Assembly: GCF_035083965.1 (NCBI RefSeq)
Contig: NC_089727.1
Location: 12,963,501 to 13,027,500, forward strand
Direction: 5' to 3'
From: Branchiostoma lanceolatum
Taxonomy: Eukaryota; Chordata; Leptocardii; Amphioxiformes; Branchiostomatidae
Length of the DNA stretch: 64,000 bases
The stretch's first letter is position 1, and each line of letters begins with the position of its first letter. Below the pieces are notes generated by a model. That model saw nothing but the letters and a program-made list of their open reading frames with translations. It was not told the DNA's origin and ran no database searches. Positions 10,501 through 21,766 of the stretch are shown piece by piece. Position numbers and translations under genes: made by a program.

Positions 10501-12612
10501 AATGAAGCATTTTGAAGTGATGTACACCAGTAGGGACATGTTCAAGGCACCCTTATACCGAAGGTCAGGTCATTTGCTTGTAAAACCAGGCCACAGGAGA
10601 CCAAAATTTAATTTTTATCTAAAAATGCCCCCAAAAAACTCCATAAAAATGATTTTCAGGTCTGTTTCAAAACGATGAAAAAATCACCAGAGGGTATTTG
10701 CCTCCTTTACCTCCATGCCAAATTTCAGGTCGGTTGATTAAAAAATGGCGGAGTTGAATCGATTTGAAGATTTGGCAGAAGAAGGAGAAGAAGAAGAACA
10801 TGAACAAAAACAATATGTTGAGCCATACTATGTATGGCTAAACATAACTACTGGGAAGAAGTTAGTACTGTGCTATATCACATTTAGGTTACTTTCCAGC
10901 ATTTTAGATGACTGACAGACGTACCCAAACAACAGCGAACAGCTGCCTGCCACAAATACGCCGCTGATCAACACGAATCTTGACCCCACGGTGGTGATCT
11001 ATGGAGCGAAGAGGATACACATTCAACATGGAAATAAAACTGGTAAATTAAACATTTATTTTCTTGTGAAGAAGTAAGAGAAGGGATGACAGAAAACATC
11101 AACGTCAAAAGAGAGAATTAAAACCACAACATCATCATTCAAGATCCACCAGTCAGCATGTTCGCTAGTCATGTGGCGCATTCATGTGCTACCCGGTATG
11201 ACCATTGGCTGTACTTACAAATTTCCCGAAGACTAGTCCCCCTAAAAACTGGACTCCACTGAAACATCCGAATACAAATCCCACTGTTGTCTGCGATGCC
11301 CCTCTCCGAAGAGCCTGCAGGGCGGCAACATACAGAACGCTGTGAGCAGAGGCTAGTGCGTACAAAAGGAATTGTCCTGAGACAGATGCATAGTGTAGAG
11401 TTTAGTACCATAGGTAATAAAATCGACATTTATGTAGAATAATATCCATACACGTCGTCTTCAAAAGTGCCCCGCAGTGATAAACCAAACAAATATTGGC
11501 ACTATAATGAAAGCTCATCTGTGTTGGTAGTAATCATAATACAATGCTAAACTTTCTTCCAACACTAAGGTATTCACGGATCGAATTTTCGACGACCACT
11601 GTCGCCTTCTTCAGGATCAATAATGACCAATCACTGCCGAACGTAAACTCGCGAGAGTTACGGACACGTGACTCTATTGACACGTGTCACTGCGGATACG
11701 TGACGTCAGCAATTGGTCAAACGTGCCCGAGGAAGTTTATAACGCCCACTGTCTCTGTTGAGTGACGGCTGGAGTGCCCTGATATATATGGCCTCCTTTA
11801 TACCTCTCATAAAGTAGTCCTGTTCAGTGTCCAGAATTCTGACTTTGTCCAGCGAAACGGTATGGCCCGGAGATTCAATGTGGATGTGTTGAGAGACTTC
11901 AGACGAATGCGAGCTGGGGCGTTTGTGTTCAAGGAATCTAGTTCTCAATGAGCGTTCTGTCTCAACAGAGACAGTGGGCGTTATAAACTTCCTGGCACGT
12001 TTGACCAATTGCTGACGTCACGTATCCGCAGTGACATGTGTCAATAGAGTCACGTGTCCGTAACTCTCGCGAGTTTACGTTCGGCAGTGATTGGTCATTA
12101 TTGATCCTGAAGAAGGCGACAGTGGTCGTCGAAAATTCGATCCGTGAATACCTTAGTGTTGGAAGAAAGTTTAGCATTGTATTATAAAATATTGGCACGT
12201 GTACTCGTATCTAGGTCAGGGGTCAGGCTTGTAGCTGTACAAAGCGACCTCTCTGATTTTTTTACACACATTGGGAACAGGACTGGCAAGAGCGTGAATG
12301 CAGTTACTGAAGTTCACCTACCTCGTTCGGAAAGAACGGAGCGATTATAGCTTGACAGGACATCCCTGCAAAGTTCAGAAAAGCGACACAGATGAAGGAC
12401 AGGATCTGCCTTTTTGACGCCTTCCCACAGCTGAAGCCCTCCTCCTTCTTCGGAGACACTGTGTCACTAACGACTTGTTCCGTGTGTTCGTCAATCACAC
12501 TTCCATACGTTATAACATCCGGGACACTCTCTGTCTCGAGCTGTACGTGTCTTGAGCCGTTCTGTCCATCAAGCAAGCGTGACGTCTCGCTGTCGTCCTT
12601 CTTGACTTCCAT
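4554..12612 (-). CDS. SLC18B1: SLC18B1-like vesicular polyamine transporter, copy B (complete, 15 exons, 489 aa)
   Basis: Exons in transcript order: 12322-12612, 11219-11314, 10925-10998, 9732-9876, 8596-8664, 8066-8156, 7479-7547, 7020-7093, 6420-6518, 5892-5998, 5605-5700, 5323-5397, 4953-5046, 4751-4797, 4554-4596. All introns are GT-AG, phases agree and the sum is 1470 nt with a TGA stop. Family signatures include RGASQTTVGFVFGCF (exon 2), ILTHEFPNNVA (exon 4), GLGMMTGPPIGG (exon 5), the MFS loop motif near APLWGWLADKK (exon 9) and GPSPLLTDY (exon 10). Human SLC18B1 is a proton-driven spermine/spermidine carrier of vesicle membranes with 12 membrane segments; the same role is inferred. 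Exon lengths equal copy C except exons 1, 14 and 15. The start ATG (12610-12612) is the first in frame. Intron 1 carries a Penelope-like insertion; other introns hold MITE-like palindromes. The extreme C-terminus is diverged from copy C. Confidence 0.9.
6051..6311. repeat. Short element with inverted ends in intron 9 of SLC18B1 copy B
   Basis: The ends are inverted repeats: 'ataacaacgttcttt' near 6053-6067 and its complement near 6296-6310. The interior shares 'cgtttcggtgaccgtc' and 'gctgctaacagatg' type segments with the element at 47531-47728 in intron 5 of ALP-4. Tails of this kind occur in Penelope-like elements, but no coding remnant is visible here, so the class is uncertain. Confidence 0.5.
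8733..8853. repeat. Near-perfect 121-base palindrome (MITE-like) in intron 4 of copy B
   Basis: The left arm begins AATAGTTAGATCCCGAGAT and the right arm ends with its exact complement. The arms continue through 'gtactgctccgcccaccc' and meet at a short loop (gacgag) near 8792. Only a few mismatches interrupt the pairing. Apparent open frames on both strands here are mirror translations of the palindrome. Confidence 0.85.
9087..9253. repeat. Long hairpin (about 62-base arms) in intron 4 of copy B
   Basis: The left arm 9087-9151 (starting GTGGCCTCCCAAGGGG) pairs with 9191-9253 (ending CCCCTTGGGAGGCCAC). The loop is about 40 bases. Arms are nearly perfect, so the insertion is young or the hairpin is maintained. 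No clear target-site duplication was seen. Confidence 0.85.
10091..10850. mobile_element. Putative non-autonomous DNA element in intron 3 of copy B
   Basis: The ends are inverted: ATGTTTAGCCACAC near 10092 and GTATGGCTAAACAT near 10835-10848, with one mismatch. The interior has direct similarities ('ttgactattccaaaatcacc' resembles 'ttggctgtcccaaaataata') and an AAG/GAAGAAG-rich 3' part. No coding frame is supported. The class and target-site duplication are not resolved. Confidence 0.5.
11503..12186 (-). mobile_element. Penelope-like element fragment with inverted 3' tail, flanked by a 12 bp target duplication
   Basis: The insertion lies in intron 1 of SLC18B1 copy B. The target site AAATATTGGCAC occurs at 11491-11502 and again at 12187-12198. 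The paralogous intron of copy A (near 2370-2385) has the site once (aaatattcccac) with no insertion. About 220-base inverted arms (11537-11761 and 11961-12186) flank a minus-strand remnant of a GIY-YIG endonuclease C-terminus. Each arm includes the element's 3' tail ('gaagaaggcgacagtgg'). Confidence 0.8.
11706..12008 (-). pseudogene. GIY-YIG endonuclease C-terminal remnant of a Penelope-like element
   Basis: The reading frame contains ETERSLRTRFLEHKRPSS, then SQHIHIESPGHTVSLDKVRIL, an acidic pair, REALYI-like KEAIYIRALQPSLNRDSGRY and a stop. This spacing is typical of the end of Penelope-like GIY-YIG domains. The catalytic GIY...YIG part and the reverse transcriptase are missing. The frame is entered from inside the inverted arm, so residues before 'ETERSL' are antisense tail sequence, not endonuclease. 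It is 5'-truncated and not functional. Confidence 0.7.
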
Positions 12613-13489
12613 GATCCAGTTGTGAAAAGTGAAATGAGGTCACCTGTATTTGTACTTTGACCCGCCCTCGTTTTGGCGCAGTGAGTAATCATGACGTCAC
12701 CATAGCGAGTTTTGCACGCGTCCTTGTAAATATGACAGGACTCATTTACTTCTACTTCATTCTCTCTAAACTTAAATGGTACAACATTTTTGTAACGTGC
12801 TTTGTGCACAGATGGTGTTGATAAACAGCTCTCAGCTCTCACAGTAATCTAATTGATATGTATTATGAGTATGCATATGCTACATGTATATGGTGGCCTA
12901 GTATCCACGAATTGTAGATCTAATCCAGCAGAATGAAGAATCCACGGACAAATGATACAGACACAAGACACAAGTTGGTTTGATCATGAGAGTCAAGTAC
13001 ACAGTTTTGTCACGGTCAACAGAATTCCATTTTCTTGTCCTCAATCAAATACACTAGAACAAATGCAGACATTTCCAGTTGTGTGAAAAATTTACCATAT
13101 TGCAAACAAAAACATATAGTCGAAAATAGCAAATTAGGTAACATTCTTATTTTGTTACGCTTCAATTCAATGCTAATAACAAAGTGTATTTTGCAACAAA
13201 ACCAGTTCTTTGATAATGGTTGATATTCAGCATCAAAATATGGCACATATAAAGTTGGGCCGGCTCTCGCTTAAGCGTGAGATTTTCTATACAATAGAAA
13301 ATAGCTTCGATATGTATTTACAGCTCAATTCAACAATTATGGCGTTCATCATCAGATTTGTACAACAAACAGAACAAACTCCTCTTGTTTGGACACGTTG
13401 GGATCTATAGCTAGTCCCTGTGCCCATCAGCCTCGGGCAGTGAGGCATTGTGAACACAGGACATGTTGGAGTCCTAAGTACACAGAACT

Positions 13490-16400
13490 TCATGCTAGTA
13501 GTCTTTCTCTCTCTCCCTCAGTTGGTATCACATGGGGAACACTGAAAAGGAACAGAATTGATAAATAGATAAATATGAACTCGTGGTTGTTTCACAACAG
13601 ACACTGTGATTCAACCAGTATTGAAAATACAATAAAAACTGCAGCTGGACTGACAGAAATGAAGGGAAACAAAAATTATCTTAGGCAACAATTTCACGTT
13701 TTGCCTTTTATGTTTTGGCCATAAGATAACAACGTCTTAGGCGATATTATATCACAATATACCAGTCTATGCTATAATAGTGATGGGATCTGTACATAAA
13801 TTACTGACGATTAGAAATTCGCACTGTAACACGGGTAATCCTATATATCAGAGTAAACTATGGTTTCTTCAAACCACATCAATATCATGTTAATGCAACA
13901 CGCCCTACCTCGGCCTGGTCTTCAGGCAGCCATTGTAGGTATAGAAAGCCACGACGATCAGCATCTGCAAGGGCACGGGCAGGATTTAAGGTGTTTGTTT
14001 TACCAACGATGTGTAGAAAGGAGCAATAAAGACAAATAGTTAATCATTAGAATCACATAATATTGCATTAAACGTACACGGCAACTGTTGGATCTCAATG
14101 TCTTACTCACCATAACATGCCTCAATATCATAGTAAGTGTAAGTTTAATGATACATGCATGCCACGAACAAATATTCATTGTAAAACATAGCAACATAAG
14201 CCACGAAACAATGAATTGTCACATCATGCTCTTAGCGTGAAAAACCAAGTGTATGCCCTTCTTGGTTCTGAGCACTTTGTTACAATACTAGAAACATACG
14301 TAAAACAGGATGAGCCCTCCAAATGCAGTGGACGTCCACGGGAAGCCGAACCTCTGCGCCAACGCACTGCTTCCCAACGGACCCACCAGGTCCCTGTAAT
14401 ACATCAATCAAATGTATTAGAAAATAAAGTGTGCAATGAGTGACATTATGCAACACAAACAATCACCAGGCGGTACAAACTGTTTCTAGACGGACTGGAG
14501 GTTTAGGACAATCTAGATCTGTAAGCAGAAATCACACTAAATCTTCACACGTCTTCTGTTCCCCCCAACATCTATAGTGACCTGACCTCAAAAAAGGTTT
14601 TGGGCACAGCTTTACAAAGAAAGTTAATCTCACCACTGAGAAACGTTAGACGATGTAACTACGATGCATGTTGCGGAAAGTGGGAACGTCGTACATTGAT
14701 ATTGAGTAATCCTTCTGAGAAAGTTCAGGATAGGAGAAATAACTCACCCAATGGCAAAGAAGGCGTTCATCACTCCCGACACCACACCGTACATGGCAAA
14801 GTTGGTCTCCATACCGGCATCGCTAAAGGGAAAAGAAATCACGATCTGACTTCCTCTTGGGGCGACAAATCTGACATTAGAATATGAAAAGAAATAAGCG
14901 ACAAAAATCGCTGAGTACTCATACATTACCTGGCCGCCCAAAGCATGATGTTGACGATTGGTGTCAAGGACGCTCCAACAGAAACCGCGATAACGGCAAG
15001 ACCAACAGTGTTCACCCATTCCGTCCTGAAAAATGTCATTCTATCAATCAGTTACTTTTAATACTTTGTAGTTTCACTTGTTTTTGAATGTAGTGAGTCA
15101 CAAAACCTAACTAAAAACCAAGAATAAATCGATTTTACGAGAGCAAGTTGTTGGGTAGAGTCATACTTTGGTAAAATGTGGACGTAGTCTGTCAGGAGAG
15201 GAGACGGTCCAAGAATGAGAGTTCCAACGGACGTCACCAACATTCCTAATGGTACCATAATCGGGACCCATTTCTGGAAACAACATTAAGAATGTGATAG
15301 AATGATCACAAACAGATCTAGGAGCCCCTTTACTATTCACACGTGCAATATTGAGTCGAAGCGTCATTATCCCATTTCTTGTTTGCATAGAACAAATCAG
15401 ATCAATGTGCCGTTTGGTCGGAAACGGAGAGTCAGAACACCCCCCGCCCTGAGATAAGAAGTCATCCCACGGCGGGTGTACTCAGAATGTATAGAACACC
15501 CCTCGGGCTCTCTACCTTGACCTCCTGCAGCATCTGATCAAAACGTGACTCTTTTCAGCCAAGAACACAGGTTCACCACTACCGTCTTCTCTATAAGAAT
15601 GTTATTCTTATTATTTTAATTGTATTATTAGTACCAAACTCAGACAAAGCTCTCCATTGTAATCAGAAATAATTTGTTTTATCCCTTAAGGTTTACTAAA
15701 GGAGAGGTCCGACCAAGAGATTGTACCTTTTTGTCTGCCAGCCTCCCCCATGCCGGCGCCAGAACTGAGTATATCGCCGCCCACAGCAAATACATCAGCC
15801 CGATGCGGACAGGGGACGTCTTAAACTGTAAAAATCATTCAAAACAGACTTAAGCTAATCATGACTACCATTTTCTGTAAATTCATTTATTTTCGCGGGG
15901 ATGTAATGTCACAGTAGGAGTTCAAAGGTTTTCGCGCCGTTGTAAGTTCTCGGTCAAAACAATACTTCAGCACCGCATGATTTCGTGAAGAGGCACCGCT
16001 GGCAAAAATAACCACCCGAACATTCCAAGATTAACAGTAGCAAAATTCAGCTCCTTACTTGTTCATATTTGTGTGCTCATTTTGCATTACAACAAGTGCA
16101 ATGTCCATTGATGCAAGCATGGAGATTATTGATGCATCTCAACTTAGAACGTACCTCTTTAATCAAGTACGGCTGAAGTACAGGGTCGATGTAGTCCAGC
16201 ATACAGGCTACAATAATTGCTAAACCGCCTACAGAAACATGTGGAAGCGATTATTAGATACATAACAGACCTGAACTTACAATGTACAGAAGCGCCCAGT
16301 TGAAATAAAATAATACGATACACAGCAGAACACACGTATCAGAGACAAATATAATATCGGACGTGATTTCTGTGCGTTTGTTGACAGTATTGCTTAAGTA

Positions 16401-19400
16401 TTGCATGGTTTTCTTGCCACCAACCTATATGTCAAACATCCCAACCAATGATTCATATATACTTACAGGCTATAAGGAAAGCTGGAATCTTAAAGAAAGA
16501 CAGCAATGGCACGTCTGTTTTCCCCTCCTGTTCATCTGTACAAATGCAGGAAAACATTCGGTCTTCACAAGAAGAGGTAAGGTCTATAAATGCAGTAGCT
16601 CTTGGTGTAGTTTTGTAAAACGGACAATGGTATTAGAAAATAAAGAAATATCACTACGTTTTCATTTCTCACACTCAAGTTCAATAAATGACAGGAACAG
16701 CAAATAACTCGAATTTTCAGTTTTCTAGACTTCTGACTTGTCGTCTACACCCCCATTCCACGATGGCGGCGACCCTGAATTGGCAGAGCGCTCAACTATA
16801 TCACAGATACATTGTAAGCAAAAATAATCTTTTTACTCTGTGTATGTTTTGTTGTCTTTTCCGTAATCCTTTTACATTTTGCATGACATTCCAATTATGA
16901 AGTCAAGGGTTACACAAATCAAATTTAGATCGCTGCGAGGTCGCAGCGCGATCGCCGTCCAGTGCACTGCGCGTCTTACACGCCGTATGCTGGGCGTGTT
17001 GATTACCTGGTTGTGGCGGAATCAGAACAGTCACAAACACACAGCAGCACAGCAGAAGGCCCCCCATTGTCATGAACGGAGTCTTGAAGCCTCCAAGCTG
17101 TTCACAAGAATATGACAAAAATATAAAACATTATAATTTTAACTGACACTTAAATGCCATTCAAAATTTTCCAAATTTATTTCATATTGAATGTTAAAGT
17201 TTGTAATTGTGAACATGCTATATTTCTAATTTCACCGATAGTTGTTTTAACGTTGCAGTGTTTGTAGCGTATATTAGCAAGGTATTTCAGACACCATCAA
17301 TTATGTATACGTCTGCAGATGATAAGAGCCATCTTATCTGTCAGCATCTATATGATAAAGAATCAATAGTATTGATCCATCAAGTGGTAATTCTAATAAT
17401 GATACTGTAAAAAAACCCGGATATTTTGCTTATTGATTAACCCCAATATTGCTGATCTGTCCTGAGTACTTACGTCATACAGCACACCACCAATGGGCGG
17501 ACCGGCCATCAATCCGAGCCCTGTGAAAATCTCCAGGCTTCCCTGGTAGAACAGAGATCATAGCTTTCTCAACAAACAGGTAAATTTCCGTTGGAAAACT
17601 ATTCAACCTTTTCTAAAATGTTACGAATGAAAACTCAGTTTATACTAACGTTAGAGGCAGTGACCGCTGCTCGAGCGACCAAACATTTAAAAGATCGCTC
17701 TACGAATTCTATAGACAACGAACTTTTTTGTCAATTCTTACCTATCCCTCTACATCATGATACCAATTATACAACCAACTTAAGGGTTTAAACAAATCTA
17801 ATTTTTCTAGCGATCGCCATCTAACGGAAAGAAGGCCTGAGATTGTGAGAAGGAATGATCTGCCTACCATGACCGTAGCCACGTTGTTCGGGAAGGCGTG
17901 AGTCAGGATGGCCGTGCCCGCAGTCTGGAACCCGGCCACACCGAGGGCCTCGATAGACCGGATGGCGAAGCAAAACACGATAAACGTTGTTCCTTCCGTG
18001 TACTCCAGAAGCCTGGGAACGGAAAACAACAGTTGCTACAACGCAGAAATGCAATCATATGGTTCACTGATATAAAATATACAATTCAGCTTGCTTTAAG
18101 ATATCTTAAAAGAGGCTATTTTCTCGGAGACTTACCCGAACAACACAGAACAGCTCCCCCCTACAAACACGCCGCTGGTCAGCATGAACCTGGACCCGAT
18201 AGCCGTGAGCTGAGGACGAAAATTGTTTCATCGAAAATTCATTTGAGATTCGTATTTGCCCACTACATATACTAGCTATGACAATATCTTAATTATAGTA
18301 TAGGGTACGTTTTACAATGTATCATCCGGTAGTATCCGATTATATGATCAATACTCACGTATTTTCCAAAGACTAGTCCCCCCAGGAAGTTGACAACAGC
18401 AAAGCATCCAAATATGAGACCCACCACAGTTTGCGATGCTCCTCTTTTTATAGCCTGCAAAGATGTTAGACACCTGTGGCACTCATGACCATGCTATTGG
18501 ATGGGTTAGGTCTTCATCTTAAAGATAATAAAAGCTAAAATATTGACGGATGATAAACGATTAGTGCCTGTAACTTCATTAGGTCTACTCGATTCAAAAA
18601 CTGTACTACAACGCCAAAGAATTATTGCTGCACCTAGTTTGATGATGACATTTTGTTCCTTAAACGATTACAACATTTAAAAATCTTAAATGAAACAACG
18701 ACAAGCAGCTGTAATATTGTGTACAACTAGGGCCTTTTAAATGCCCGAAGCAGTAGAGGTCTTTCCCGTTATGTGCAAATACCGTTCTAAGGAATTGCCA
18801 AAAACTGATTCCCTAGGGAATGCATTCGTGGAATTTTCAGAATATTTGCAATTCAATCGCAGTACTATACTAAAAGCTCCGCCCCTAGAACGTCGCCAAA
18901 ACGATCATCTCATGGCTATATCATAGGCTAGGGCCCTGTCACACTTGTGCGTATATTCAAGTCCGCATGAGTTCCGCAGTAACATTTTTTTGGTTTGAGT
19001 AAATTTTGCGGGGAGGAAGTTGTTTTCTACTTTGACCCACCGTTGAGCAGTCTAGTTATCAAACCAAAGAAATTACTTCTTCGGCTGCAAACTTAACCTA
19101 AACCAAAAACATGTTGATACGCAACTCCTGCGGGCTTGTATATAGTCAAGTCAAGTTTATTGCATATATACGCACAAGTGTGACAGGGGCTGTATATGGT
19201 ACTCTTGGGCCGCACAAACAGCACATACACACTTACCTCGTCCGGAAAGAACGGAGCAATTACAGAGTAGTAACAGTATCCGGAAAAGTTCAGTGAAGCG
19301 ACACAGATGAAGGACAGGATCTGCCTTTTTGACGCCCTCCTGCAGCTGAAGCCCTCCTCCTCTGCTGGAGTCTCTGTGTCACTAACGACTTGTTCCGTCT

Positions 19401-19530
19401 GTTCGTCAGTTGCGCTCCCATACGTCACAACATCCGGGACACTGTCTGTCTCGAGTTGTACATGTCTTGATGTGTTCTGTCCACCAAGCAAGCGTGACGT
19501 CTCGCTGTCTTCCTTTTCGTTTTTCTTCAT
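13490..19530 (-). CDS. SLC18B1: SLC18B1-like vesicular polyamine transporter, copy C (complete, 15 exons, 496 aa)
   Basis: Exons in transcript order: 19237-19530, 18359-18454, 18136-18209, 17868-18012, 17474-17542, 17007-17097, 16467-16535, 16155-16228, 15727-15825, 15167-15273, 14930-15025, 14748-14822, 14300-14393, 13909-13964, 13490-13541. Every junction is GT-AG, phases agree, and the total is 1491 nt ending in TGA. Recognisable segments are RGASQTVVGLIFGCF (exon 2), LTHAFPNNVATVM (exon 4), GLGLMAGPPIGGVLY (exon 5), APAWGRLADKKW (MFS loop, exons 9-10), GPSPLLTDY (exon 10) and a C-terminal TEGERERLL like the human protein's TEEERTTLL. The N-terminal 80 residues are acidic and cytosolic. 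The upstream in-frame extension lacks an ATG, so the start at 19528-19530 is preferred. It is transcribed divergently from ALP-1. A 12-membrane-segment, proton-coupled polyamine carrier is inferred from the family. Confidence 0.92.
18930..19193. mobile_element. MITE with about 25-base inverted ends in intron 1 of copy C
   Basis: The ends read CCTGTCACACTTGTGCGTAT (left, near 18935) and its complement (right, near 19168-19188). The interior is about 210 bases and non-coding. The terminus 'agggccctgtcacac' is close to those of common metazoan non-autonomous DNA elements. No certain target duplication was found. Confidence 0.7.
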
Positions 19531-21766
19531 AACTTTGCCTCTTGTAAGTAAACAATCCCTGGTGTCGGTGGAAATGTTAAAGCCTATGTACACTTGATGA
19601 CGTCACAAGTCTGAAAGATTAACAGGTGTTATACTAGGGTTAGGCGTTCTGCACAACTGCAGAGCTACTAGTAGTCACGGGTCCCATGGTTTATAACCTC
19701 CTCTATTGTATGGTCACAAAGAGCTAGCTGGTGGTGAAGGGAAAAACATTCAGTGCAACAAACGACGTTCAAACAAGATGAAACCACACATCTGTTTGGA
19801 GATGAAACATCCTTGTATCATGGGGAGCTCGTTGTCTGAGGACACGTGAGGACAATGAACCGCAAATCGCCACAGACTAGCAATCGCCACTCGTAACATA
19901 CATGTAAGATCGTACGACAAACCTGCCAAACATTCCTTACCTGTGTGCTTTGTGATCTTAATATCTTCTGCGGCTTAACACGCCATGCGGAAAGGAATCG
20001 ACCCGTCTCGAAGTGAGGTATATCGGATATTACCAGCTATATATACAAACATCGGCAGTCATTGCACAACAGCTCGCAACCCTCCCACCCGCTGTCCTTT
20101 CCGTGACCTCATAGGATCGTACGTTACCGTTGACCTTTGAACTGCACTTCAGCAACCAGTCAATGACCGCAAGACCGTGCGTAGTGGCGGATCAGTATCA
20201 ATTAAACCCTATGGCTATGATATGTGTCATCGCTGCAATGCCATAGCTTTCCTGAATATGCAGCCAACGCTACAAATGTAGGGCCATACAGATGTTGCAA
20301 CATTTTATATTATCCTAAACAGTATTGTGACGTGTAATAGAACTGATGGGATTGCCTGGCCTAGCATAGTCCTATCGTTCGAGGCACGTGTAAGGTCAGT
20401 TATGGCAACGCTGCTCACTACCTTAAGAATGATCTACTAGCTGTCAGTAGTGGACACAAATGCGCCACAGCATTTTCTAAAATGTATACATATGTAAAGC
20501 CAAAGAAGTAGGTCATTGCTGCAGTTCTTCATGAAATCGCTAAATGGGGCGGTTGCACTGTGATTGTTGATATGACGCCACTTTGATATTACTAAATGCA
20601 CAACAAAGTCAAGTTTCGTAACTATTCTGTATGAATCAAGACGAATCCAAGTTTAAAAAAAAATGCTTGATCGGTCGTGAAAGTCGTAACAATCACCGAG
20701 TGTGTTTGTGTATGGAGAAGGCTCTTGTGTCAACCCAGCACACTTATCGAGAAGAGATGACCTGACCCGGTTTGTTTGGCTAAAAAAAAACCCACAAGCT
20801 ATCGACAAAGCAGTATCGCCGGTACGCCTCGCCTCATTACAGGACAACATGCTTTGTCTTGACTAGCACTTGCGCCCATTGCCGGTCTATCATTATGTTT
20901 CAGGCCACACCTTCTGTCTACTTGAAGAGTTTTGTAACTGGTAAAAGTAAGCCCAATGCCTTAACACACCAAACCTATTTGCAGATCAAACATCAATATG
21001 TGATCTGCATGTACAATTTGTGGGGAGCAATGGGTCAGCACCTGGCCTGGCACATAGGCAGGTAGGTACGTACGGAGGCAAACTCACACTCTTAACACGA
21101 CATACAAGTACTACTGTCACGCCCCCAAGGAGACCAATGTTCACGGTGCTAAGAGTTTGTACTTTGTAAATTCCTGAAATCACCCATGCGGATGTATGTT
21201 CCGCACGTGATGGCAGTCGTACTGACACGGGCATGCGGCATGTGCGCGCTGTGTGCTATCACGTGAAGGATTTCTGATGTTATCCAACTCAAAGACTCCA
21301 AAGCAGGCTTTTGCTACGGCAGTTGTTTTGATACTGTTTCTGTCTCGCCCATAGAGAGAGACAGAGAATATTTTATCATTGCCACTCTGTTACGATCGCC
21401 ATATGGGTTCTGTGGAAGCTACTGTTGAACACGATAGCCACCATGACATGACAAAACTCAGCAAAATGCTATGCCGCAAGAAAAGCCTGCTATGGAGGCT
21501 AATGGTACCCGCTAAAGTATATACTTTGGTGGCCTCTTTTAAACAAAGTGTAAGTCTTTAAAAATATGTTGTTTTTTTTATTTGTTAAACATCCGAAAGA
21601 AAATCATGTAACATGGTCACGTGTAACAAAAAACAAACCAGTGCTAACTTTGGACAAGGACGTCACCGAAAGGTCTCTAGTAAATGATTAACCTCCGTGT
21701 CGCAGTTCCAAGAGGCCCGGTAAGTAGAGCTCGCGTTAGTTCAATCTCGAGGCAAGATCTTGAAAC
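19531..21766. other. Divergent intergenic region between SLC18B1 copy C and ALP-1
   Basis: This 2.2 kb separates two genes transcribed away from each other, so it should hold both promoters and 5' UTRs. I see no supported coding region. A CACGTG E-box lies near 21617. A TATA box cannot be placed with confidence for either gene. The stretch 20100-20870 is ordinary single-copy-looking sequence. Confidence 0.5.

Noticed and set aside
19531-19593. Upstream extension of SLC18B1 copy C start
   Set aside because: The extended frame has no ATG (it opens with GTG) and has no counterpart in copies A and B.
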